A stretch of DNA of 64,000 nucleotides, from the NCBI GenBank assembly GCA_024692235.1, contig JAILMW010000021.1, positions 51,804-115,803 of the forward strand, written 5' to 3'. This DNA comes from Saccharofermentans sp. (lineage in GTDB: Bacteria > Bacillota > Clostridia > Saccharofermentanales > Saccharofermentanaceae). Below are positions 57,095 to 64,000 of the stretch, piece after piece. Position 1 is the stretch's first letter. Every line of letters starts with the position of its first letter. The notes under the pieces are model-generated. The model was given only the letters and a program-made list of their open reading frames with translations, made no database searches and was not told where the DNA came from. The translations under genes were made by a program, and so were the position numbers.

Positions 57095-60000
57095 ATGAGT
57101 AGAATCAGGAGACGTAATAAATTTGCGTTAAAAGCTTTGAGTGCAATTTCAGCCGCGGCTATCGTCACCGGTGGAGTTGCATTTTATTTGTCCAAAGACA
57201 CTCGCGTTATCGCAAGTGCAGTAGAAGAAGGTAAGGCGGTTCCCGCTAACCTGGATTCCATAAGTGCGATAAACTACGCTACTATTCTCGGCAGAGCTAC
57301 TGACTTCGGTATCGTTGCCAACGATTTTGAGCAGATCACACACATGGAGACTACATTCGCCGTTAATACGTTCTCGAATACAAGTGGTCAGGTAAATGAA
57401 GTTGACTTCATACCTAATACCGCTCAGTTCATGATTGGCGAGATAGTTTCCGGTAAGGTCAAGTTCGGACAGAACCAGACTGCATCTTCTTATGTCATCG
57501 AATCTACTGATGCGGTTTTTGATAACTTTGATTCTGAGTGGCAGTCCGGAGAGATCTTCCAGGATTCTGATGATGTTAACAGCTCCAATTTCTATTTTGA
57601 TAACGCAGGCAGGATCTGGACAGGTGAAGGCTCCAGACCCGTATATACGATCTCCAAGGATCAGGATGATATCAATACAAATATCAATGACGTGATCGGT
57701 AATGCTACCGCTGCATCAGACTATATATCCACCAGAGCAACTGATCCCGCTTATGCGCTCGACTATACTCAGTATCTTACGATCGACAATATAAACAGAG
57801 CTCCTTACGATCCTCAGGATCCCAACACAGGTAATCCCGATCAGGGTAACAGATTCTATATAGATATCGACAAGTCTGAGTTCGTTAACAGAGTTGTCTA
57901 TATCAATGTAGACCAGAATCTTGCAAGAGTTATGGCTAACTCAGAAGGTCTTTGCATCATCAAGGATCCTTCTACTGTTGTCGTATTTAATATCGAGCCC
58001 GGGATCACAAGCGGCCAGAACGGCGGACTTGTACTCAATCGTATGTGCGTATCAGAAGACGGCGGACGTAACTTCTGTAATACGGTAACATCCAGCCAGG
58101 GACGTGCTAATGTTTCCAACAGCAACAGTTCCGGTCTCGGTACAGAGAATAATGTCGACTTCTATAATTCGGATGTTGACAGAATGGTCAACCAGAAGGT
58201 CATCTTGAATATCCGTTCCGACTACGACAATATCGAGCTTAATGCCGTAGGCGGTACAGTGCTCATCCCCGATCCCGATGCGCATGCGAACGTCAAAGGT
58301 TCCAGCTCAGGTTGGGTAGTATCCGGCGGTCATCTTAGAAACGACGGCGGTGAGTGGCACTATATCTATCAGGGCGGAAGCCAAGAGCTTATTAACATCA
58401 CTAACGGTCAGCAGATCCACTTTGCCCTTCATAAGGATTTCACGACTGATAACGGTACTACTGTAGATAATACTATCTATATGGCTCCCGATCAGTTCAC
58501 TTTCAATTTCTACGATCTCGGAACAGGCCTTGATTACAATTCTATAGATCTTAACAGCATAAACGGTATTACACCCGTTACAGCTACGAACCAGGGAACA
58601 GGTAATGTATTTTTCCCCAGCATGACTTTGTCTGAGCCCGGTGATTACTACTATCTCATTAACGAAGCTAATGCAGGATCATCTGACGGTGAGATAACAA
58701 ATACTGACGGTTATATCAAGATTCACGTCAATGTTGCTGCCGGATCCCCTTCTAATACTTATACTGTTGATTACGCGTATTATCTTCATGCAAATGATGC
58801 TCAGCCCGTTCGCCATGAAGAGAATGTCGGCATGATGGGCGTACAGTGCGATCTCGGAAGTTTCTTTAACAAGGTAGAGACAACAGGTACACTTGAGCTT
58901 AATAAGACAGTCCTCGGTGTAACAGCTTCCGAAGCTCACGACACATATGTATTTAATGTTAAGAGCGGAAACAGATACTACGGTATGGATGTTAACGGCA
59001 ACCTCCTTGTATCTTCATCTCCTATTGCATGCGAAGTTCACCCCGGTGTTCCTTTCGTTATAAGAGATCTTCCTCTTGATCAGACTTATACAGTTACCGA
59101 GTCCAGAAACGGTATCGATATCGCTCACTACGATTGCACGGTATCAGGTGAAGGTTCCGTAACACTTTCTTCTGCCAATAAGAGCGGAAGCATCAATATC
59201 ACGAATTCCTATTCAGGAAGACTCGAGACAGGTTCTATCTATATTGCCAAGTTCGGCAGCGATACGAACGGTTCATTCCTTGGCGGAGCACAGTTTACTC
59301 TTACTACCGAGAATGCACATCCTAACGGAATTGGATTCACAGGCGCTACCAATGTGGATGTAAAGGATATCCAGGAGATCAAGTTTACGACAGTCGGTAC
59401 TGAAGCTGTTCATATCGAAGGCCTTACTGAGGGTACATATACTCTTACTGAGATAAATGCTCCCGAAGGCTATAATGCCGTAGATCCCGTTACATTCTCA
59501 ATCAACAGATACGGTGTCGTATCTTACGGATCTTCAGTAGATAATGTTTCTTACAACAGCACGACTAATGTACTTACTATTGTCGATCAGAAGGATGAGC
59601 CCGTACCCGTTACGGCAACTGTCGACATCAGCAAGAAGGATACTGTAGCAGGGGAGGAGCTTCCCGGTGCACAGATCACGATTACCTCTAATGATAATAT
59701 CGATCTTAGCAGCTGCGTAGTAACAGGCGGCGGAAGCAATATCACTGTAAGCGGAAATGTAATAAGCTTCATAAGCGGTGATGTGCCTACTACTATCGAG
59801 GGCCTTCCTGTCGGCACTTACACTATGCATGAGATCACAGCTCCTGACGGATATCAGGTAGCAACAGATATCGAGTTCACTGTAGGAGACGACGGAAGTG
59901 TAACAGGCAGCAGCATCTCTACATCCACAGCTACAGGTAATGCTGTAGTGACTATGCTCGATGCTCCTTCCGCAGTCGATATCAGCAAGGTATCAGTCGC

Positions 60001-63000
60001 AAACAGTGACTATATCCCCGGCGCAGTGCTCTGGCTTACATGTGAAGACAGATCCGTTGATCTTACAAGAGCTACTGTTACAGGTGCCGACGATGTAGAA
60101 AAGACTTCATCCAAGATCACATTTACAAGCGGTAACGGTGTTGCTACATTTACGGGACTTCCCGATGGAACATATACTCTTCACGAGGAGATAGCTCCTA
60201 ACGTTAACGGAGTACAGTATGTAGTTGCAACCGATATCAATTTCACGATCGCAAACGGTCAGGTGCTCTCAGGCAGTAACGTAACTGTTGCTTCTAACGG
60301 CAACAATGCTGTAGTAACAATGGTAGACGATATATTCGTTCCCGTTACAGGTACTGTAGATATCTCTAAGAGGGATACAGTTGCAGGTAACGAGCTTCCC
60401 GGCGCACAGATCACCATAACCGGCCCTGCAGGTTCGGATCTTACAGGTTGTGTCGTATCAGGCGGCGGTACTAATGTATCCAAGACAGGAAATACGATAT
60501 CCTTTGTAAGCGGCAGTACTCCTACTACTATCGAAGGTCTTCCTGCCGGAACATATACCATGCACGAAGTTGCAGCTCCCGCCGGATTCGTGACAGCAAC
60601 TGATATCGAATTTACAGTAGGCGATGACGGCAGCATCTCAGGTAGTGCCGTTACAGCATCTTCTGCTACAGGTAATGCCGTAGTAACGATGCTCGATGCA
60701 CCTACAACAGTAGATATCTCCAAGAAGGATACTGTTGCAGGCAACGAACTTCCCGGAGCTCAGATCACCGTTACAGGTCCTGCAGGCGCAGATCTTACAA
60801 GCTGCACAGTTACAGGCGGTGCTACAGGTATCTCCGTAATAGGCAATGAGATCAGCTTTACAAGCGGTAACTCCGCTACAACTATCCAGGGACTTCCTGC
60901 AGGAACATATACGATGCACGAAGTTGCAGCTCCCAGCGGATATAGGGTCGCTACGGATATCGAGTTCACCGTAGGTTCTGACGGAACTATAACAGGCAGC
61001 AATATCACTACTTCATATGCTACAGGCAATGCAGTAGTTACTATGCTTGATGCACCTACAGTCGTAGATATCTCTAAGGTAGAGACAGGTGCAGGTGATG
61101 AACTCCCCGGCGCTGAGCTTCAGATCACAGAAGTTACAGGCAGCGTTGATCTTACTGTTGCATCCGTATCTGGAGGAGCACAGAACGTTGACATCACTTC
61201 TTCCGTGATCAGCTTCACGAGCGGTACTTCAAAAGCTACGATCACTGGACTTCCTAACGGTACATATATCCTTCACGAGGAGACTGCTCCTAATATCAAC
61301 GGAGTACAGTATGCAGTAGCAACTGATATCAGATTCTCTATCGTTGCAGGTGAGGTTCAGCAGGGAACAAATATCACTGTTGCTACTGATAATTCAAATG
61401 CCGTTGTAACAATGGAAGACGATGTTATCGTTAATACGGTAACCGGTGCTACAGTAGATATCAGCAAGGTAGCAGTAGGCGGTTCTTCTGAACTTCCCGG
61501 TGCCCAGCTTTGGATCACATGTGCAGACGATCGTACAGACCTTTCTGTAGCAACCGTATCAGGCGGAGCTCAGAATGCAGTAGTTACATCAAGCAAGATA
61601 AGCTTTACAAGCGGTGATTCAGTAACTACTATCAGCAACCTTCCTGACGGTGAATATACACTTCATGAAGAGGTCGCTCCTAATGTCAACGGAGTTCAGT
61701 ACGATGTAGCAACAGATATCAGATTCGTTGTATCTAACGGTGTGGTACAGCCCGGTAATAACGTTACTACTTCATCTACTTCCAATGCTGTTGTAACTAT
61801 GGAGGATGCAGTCCTTGTTACTCCTCCTTCTACATCTACTGTTGCTATCTCTAAGAGAAATACGGGCAACGAGGAACTTCCCGGAGCTGAGCTCCTTCTT
61901 ACCGGTCCTGCTTCTGCAGATCTTTCCGGCTGCACAGTAACAGGCGGCGGTTCCAATATTTCCATCTCCGGAAATACGATAAGCTTCACAAGCGGTTCTT
62001 CCGCTACAGAGATCAGCGGACTTCCCAACGGTGACTATGTCCTCGTTGAGACTGTTGCTCCTAACGTTAACGGAGTTCAGTATCTTACAACTACCATCTC
62101 CTTCAATGTTACTGACGGTGTTGTAACAACTAACAGTACTAATGCAAGGGTAGAGTCTAACGGCAATGTGCCTGTTGTCGTAATGGTCGATGACGCAGTT
62201 CCCGTTAATACAGGATGTTCACTTATAATCAGTAAGCAGGTAGCTGCAAACGGTGCGAGCGTACCTTCCGTATTTACATTCAACGTAAAGATCGGTGATA
62301 CTTACTATGGTCTTGACGATCAGGGTAACCTCATCTCCGATGTTAACCCTATTGCTATCTCGATAGCTTCAGGTTCTTCAGTTCAGCTCGACGGTCTTCC
62401 TAACGGTGACTACGAAGTAACTGAAGTCAGAAGCGGTATCGAAGTTGCAGGATACAGCCTGACCGTAACAGGTGAGAGGACAGTATCTCTTAACGATGCT
62501 GATCCTTCCACGGCTACTGCTACAGTATCTGTCGTTAATACTTATAATCCTCTTCCCGGATCTCTTACGATCATCAAGGATCTCGGTGCCGGAGCTCCCG
62601 CTTCTGCAAGCTCTATGGTATATACATTCTCTGTAGTCGGTCCTAACGGCTATACGAATGAAGTATCTGTAACAGGCGCAGGTTCCGTTACTATCGATAA
62701 CCTCCAGCCCGGTACATATACCGTAACTGAGGATACTACTTCTGCCTACATAAGCGGCTATCAGCTTACGGCAAACGGTAACGGCGTAAATGTAAACGTA
62801 ACAGCAGGCAATGCTTCCACTGTTACTGTTACAAATGATTACGAAGCTACGACAGCTGCTACGAGCGAAGAGACGACTGCTGCTACTGAGGCGACAACAC
62901 AGCCTTCCGCTGAAGCTACTGTTGCTACTACAACAACTACGGAAGCAACAACAACTACTACAGTATTGGTTGCTTCCATGGATGTAAGCATCAGTAAGCA

Positions 63001-63574
63001 GGATATCGCAGGAGCTGAGATCGACGGCGCTGTTCTTACTATTACAAATGCAGCAGGTAATACAACAGACTTCCTTGCGGCAGGTGTAACGGCAACACAG
63101 AACGGTCAGACAGCAACAGGCCTTGAAGTAACTTCCGATCATCTGACATTTACGACAGTATCTTCTTCTCAGGCTCTTATCCACGATCTTCCCGTAGGTC
63201 ACTATGTACTTACAGAGACCATCGCACCCAGAGGATACCTCATCGCCGAGTCTATCTCATTCGAGGTTAGAAACGACGGTACTATCTGGGTAGCAGGAAC
63301 ACCTTCTGATCAGATGGTAGACAGGATCGTAATGCAGGATCTTGCTGATCCTACATACGGAACAACTCAGGATGATACGAGCGTTCTCGGTGTAAGAAGA
63401 GATGCTCCCGCAGAGGAGACAACAACAACTACTACAACCACTCCTACTGAAGCTTCAAGCGGTTCCGTAACAAGGACCGGTGAGACAGCAGTATCCGCTA
63501 CGGCGATCGTCGCAGTAGTACTTCTTATCGCAGGCGGATCGGTACTTGTACTCAGGAGAAAGTTCGAAGCATAA
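57095..63574 (+). CDS. giant Cna-B/SpaA-repeat surface adhesin with cell-wall sorting-like C-terminus
   Basis: 2,159 residues. Signal peptide of the long basic kind (RIRRRNKFALKALSAISAAA). Residues about 50-600 form an N-terminal head with 'choice-of-anchor A'-like character; two Cna-B-like domains follow (about 605-840). Seven SpaA-like repeats span about 843-1702, each with VxISK at the start and an HE or ETVAP-type turn, the lysine and glutamate expected for isopeptide bonds. Two more FctA/Cna-B domains (1708-1915), a Thr-rich linker, a last SpaA domain (about 1962-2087), a second Thr linker and a SVTRTGE-helix-RRKFEA tail follow. The tail resembles a sortase signal without the usual LPxTG. 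GAGGG precedes ATG 57095. Likely a shaft-forming adhesin or pilin-like protein. Confidence 0.85.
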   Translation: MSRIRRRNKFALKALSAISAAAIVTGGVAFYLSKDTRVIASAVEEGKAVPANLDSISAINYATILGRATDFGIVANDFEQITHMETTFAVNTFSNTSGQVNEVDFIPNTAQFMIGEIVSGKVKFGQNQTASSYVIESTDAVFDNFDSEWQSGEIFQDSDDVNSSNFYFDNAGRIWTGEGSRPVYTISKDQDDINTNINDVIGNATAASDYISTRATDPAYALDYTQYLTIDNINRAPYDPQDPNTGNPDQGNRFYIDIDKSEFVNRVVYINVDQNLARVMANSEGLCIIKDPSTVVVFNIEPGITSGQNGGLVLNRMCVSEDGGRNFCNTVTSSQGRANVSNSNSSGLGTENNVDFYNSDVDRMVNQKVILNIRSDYDNIELNAVGGTVLIPDPDAHANVKGSSSGWVVSGGHLRNDGGEWHYIYQGGSQELINITNGQQIHFALHKDFTTDNGTTVDNTIYMAPDQFTFNFYDLGTGLDYNSIDLNSINGITPVTATNQGTGNVFFPSMTLSEPGDYYYLINEANAGSSDGEITNTDGYIKIHVNVAAGSPSNTYTVDYAYYLHANDAQPVRHEENVGMMGVQCDLGSFFNKVETTGTLELNKTVLGVTASEAHDTYVFNVKSGNRYYGMDVNGNLLVSSSPIACEVHPGVPFVIRDLPLDQTYTVTESRNGIDIAHYDCTVSGEGSVTLSSANKSGSINITNSYSGRLETGSIYIAKFGSDTNGSFLGGAQFTLTTENAHPNGIGFTGATNVDVKDIQEIKFTTVGTEAVHIEGLTEGTYTLTEINAPEGYNAVDPVTFSINRYGVVSYGSSVDNVSYNSTTNVLTIVDQKDEPVPVTATVDISKKDTVAGEELPGAQITITSNDNIDLSSCVVTGGGSNITVSGNVISFISGDVPTTIEGLPVGTYTMHEITAPDGYQVATDIEFTVGDDGSVTGSSISTSTATGNAVVTMLDAPSAVDISKVSVANSDYIPGAVLWLTCEDRSVDLTRATVTGADDVEKTSSKITFTSGNGVATFTGLPDGTYTLHEEIAPNVNGVQYVVATDINFTIANGQVLSGSNVTVASNGNNAVVTMVDDIFVPVTGTVDISKRDTVAGNELPGAQITITGPAGSDLTGCVVSGGGTNVSKTGNTISFVSGSTPTTIEGLPAGTYTMHEVAAPAGFVTATDIEFTVGDDGSISGSAVTASSATGNAVVTMLDAPTTVDISKKDTVAGNELPGAQITVTGPAGADLTSCTVTGGATGISVIGNEISFTSGNSATTIQGLPAGTYTMHEVAAPSGYRVATDIEFTVGSDGTITGSNITTSYATGNAVVTMLDAPTVVDISKVETGAGDELPGAELQITEVTGSVDLTVASVSGGAQNVDITSSVISFTSGTSKATITGLPNGTYILHEETAPNINGVQYAVATDIRFSIVAGEVQQGTNITVATDNSNAVVTMEDDVIVNTVTGATVDISKVAVGGSSELPGAQLWITCADDRTDLSVATVSGGAQNAVVTSSKISFTSGDSVTTISNLPDGEYTLHEEVAPNVNGVQYDVATDIRFVVSNGVVQPGNNVTTSSTSNAVVTMEDAVLVTPPSTSTVAISKRNTGNEELPGAELLLTGPASADLSGCTVTGGGSNISISGNTISFTSGSSATEISGLPNGDYVLVETVAPNVNGVQYLTTTISFNVTDGVVTTNSTNARVESNGNVPVVVMVDDAVPVNTGCSLIISKQVAANGASVPSVFTFNVKIGDTYYGLDDQGNLISDVNPIAISIASGSSVQLDGLPNGDYEVTEVRSGIEVAGYSLTVTGERTVSLNDADPSTATATVSVVNTYNPLPGSLTIIKDLGAGAPASASSMVYTFSVVGPNGYTNEVSVTGAGSVTIDNLQPGTYTVTEDTTSAYISGYQLTANGNGVNVNVTAGNASTVTVTNDYEATTAATSEETTAATEATTQPSAEATVATTTTTEATTTTTVLVASMDVSISKQDIAGAEIDGAVLTITNAAGNTTDFLAAGVTATQNGQTATGLEVTSDHLTFTTVSSSQALIHDLPVGHYVLTETIAPRGYLIAESISFEVRNDGTIWVAGTPSDQMVDRIVMQDLADPTYGTTQDDTSVLGVRRDAPAEETTTTTTTTPTEASSGSVTRTGETAVSATAIVAVVLLIAGGSVLVLRRKFEA
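59621..62200 (+). repeat. seven tandem SpaA-like coding repeats of two subtypes
   Basis: Units start at 59621, 59975, 60356, 60710, 61064, 61454 and 61841. Units 1, 3 and 4 are 118 residues long with DTVAGxELPGAQITIT and TMHE; units 2, 5, 6 and 7 carry APNxNGVQY and, except unit 5's short spacing of 130, run about 127-130 residues with LHEE or VET. Units 3 and 4 are the most alike, suggesting recent duplication. Direct repetition at DNA level could allow copy-number change. Confidence 0.85.
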
Positions 63575-63597
63575 TTCATGGTCTCATGAATACTAAG

Positions 63598-63625
63598 CAC
63601 GGTCGTCATTGACGGCCGTGTTTTT
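63598..63625 (+). terminator. intrinsic terminator after surface protein gene
   Basis: Stem CACGGTCGTC (63598-63607) with GACGGCCGTG (63611-63620), one T-G pair, short loop and T5 (63621-63625). Confidence 0.88.
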
Positions 63626-63635
63626 AGTACCATAG

Positions 63636-63680
63636 AAAGTGTAATTGTTAGAGAGTAATTAACTCCGACAGTTGCACTTT
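63636..63680. repeat. long imperfect hairpin between terminator and IS110 left end
   Basis: AAAGTGTAATTGT (63636-63648) pairs with ACAGTTGCACTTT (63668-63680) over 13 bp with two G-T pairs; the enclosed part has GAGT/ACTC. It may be the insertion target or the outer part of the element's left end. IS110-family elements often insert in or beside such palindromic sites. Confidence 0.5.
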
Positions 63681-63683
63681 TCT

Positions 63684-63689
63684 TATAAT
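63684..63689 (+). promoter_or_regulatory. candidate -10 box at IS110 left end
   Basis: TATAAT without a matching -35 upstream. In the excised circle of IS110 elements the -35 can be supplied by the right end, joining to a -10 in the left end, which would suit this position. Confidence 0.4.
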
Positions 63690-63691
63690 AC

Positions 63692-63860
63692 GGGGAGTAA
63701 TTGGCCTGACGTCGGGTTTTTTGGATCAAGCATCCGCCATATAAACTGTCAGCCAATCCCCTTATTATAAGCATTCGATTAAGCAGGTAGGGATCTGCTC
63801 CCGCGTAACCAACTAAACTGAATGGTAATAAGTGTGGCTTGGAACAATTACTAATTCATA
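63692..63860 (+). ncRNA. candidate bridge RNA of IS110-family element
   Basis: Between the -10 box and the transposase ribosome binding site. GGGG (63692-63695), ATTGGC (63700-63705) and TGAC (63707-63710) pair with GTCA, GCCAAT and CCCC at 63748-63761, a 14-bp bulged helix enclosing a large loop with a small hairpin GGAT/ATCC (63723-63735). A second hairpin AGCAG/CTGCT (63782-63799) follows. Length, position 5' of the transposase and large internal loops agree with the bridge RNAs known from IS110-type recombinases. The ends are estimates. Confidence 0.5.
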
Positions 63861-63875
63861 TTTAGGAGGTATCAC

Positions 63876-64000
63876 ATGATCAGCGTAGGAATCGATGTTT
63901 CAAAAGGAAAGAGCACTGTCTGTATTCTTAAGCCGAACGAAGATTTTGTCTGCAAACCATTTGAACTGCTTCACAACAAAGAAGATCTGGAGTTGTTGGA
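63876..64000 (+). CDS. IS110-family transposase (DEDD recombinase), N-terminal part
   Basis: The first 41 residues are visible, beginning MISVGIDVSKGKSTVCILKP. The G-I-D-V-S-K motif holds the first aspartate of the DEDD (RuvC-like) active site and is diagnostic of IS110/IS1111/IS492 transposases. TAGGAGG at 63863-63869 stands six bases before ATG 63876. The gene runs off the end of the window, so the rest of the catalytic residues and the C-terminal Tnp domain cannot be checked. Confidence 0.9.
   Translation, partial: MISVGIDVSKGKSTVCILKPNEDFVCKPFELLHNKEDLELL

Larger units (their letters stand above)
63684..64000 (+). mobile_element. IS110-family insertion sequence, left part (continues past the window)
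   Basis: Left-end non-coding region plus the start of a DEDD-type recombinase gene. IS110 elements lack classical terminal inverted repeats, so the left border cannot be fixed exactly; it may lie a little before the TATAAT box. The element is downstream of the surface protein gene and does not interrupt it. Confidence 0.7.

Noticed and set aside
59621..62200. Regularly spaced repeats that might suggest a CRISPR or satellite array
   Set aside because: Unit length is 354-390 bases, all in one reading frame, encoding SpaA-like domains; no short repeat-spacer structure.

Overview
The window looks like a chromosome segment of an anaerobic member of the Clostridia (Bacillota). The evidence is the strong AGGAGG-type ribosome binding sites, TTGACA/TATAAT promoters, mid-range base composition, a GlgC/GlgD pair, meso-diaminopimelate dehydrogenase, DUF975 and TerB-type proteins, a Cna-B/SpaA-repeat surface protein and a Hol_Tox-type toxin. 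A rumen or gut relative of the Lachnospiraceae or Saccharofermentans is likely. I cannot fix the genus from sequence alone.

Layout. 1-2.4 kb: the end of an ABC-2 exporter permease followed by its two-component system. 2.5-7.3 kb: small metabolic, GNAT, TerB/zinc-ribbon and tandem membrane genes. 7.3-11.9 kb: a TetR regulator and an FtsX-type ABC exporter, with the same palindromic operator in front of both. 12-18.4 kb: cyclic-di-GMP genes (a membrane EAL protein, a FIST-EAL protein and a LacI-like sensor without DNA-binding domain). 18.4-20.8 kb: a DUF975 protein and two HAD phosphatases flanking a type I toxin-antitoxin locus. 20.8-22.3 kb: an AT-richer island of toxin fragments and candidate immunity genes bounded by degenerate direct repeats. 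22.3-29.3 kb: a six-gene polyamine operon behind a long structured leader that ends in an intrinsic terminator. 29.4-33 kb: a MoxR/DUF58 operon. 33-38.7 kb: a MATE exporter, then two papain-like lipoproteins around a fumarate-reductase-like flavoprotein. 38.9-46.4 kb: flotillin, patatin-like lipase, Ddh, a cytidylate-kinase-like protein, an SSS symporter and a flavoprotein. 46.4-47.4 kb: tRNA-Ala(GGC) and a barnase/barstar pair. 47.5-56.9 kb: glycogen operon glgB-glgC-glgD-glgA-GH13 and a zinc-ribbon membrane protein. 57-63.6 kb: a surface protein of about 2,160 residues. 63.6-64 kb: the start of an IS110-family element.

How genes work together. The polyamine operon encodes arginine decarboxylation, agmatine deimination and carbamoyl removal (putrescine supply), plus both an aminopropyltransferase and a carboxyspermidine dehydrogenase/decarboxylase pair. 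Its leader carries mutually exclusive pairings typical of a riboswitch or attenuator, and I regard it as the most interesting element here. The glycogen genes form one promoter-driven unit for ADP-glucose synthesis, chain elongation, branching and trimming.

Other points: convergent RNAs at the toxin locus, a folded non-coding segment in front of the IS110 transposase that fits a bridge RNA, and intrinsic terminators placed directly against the ribosome binding sites of three genes. All function calls are by motif recognition; no database search was possible.
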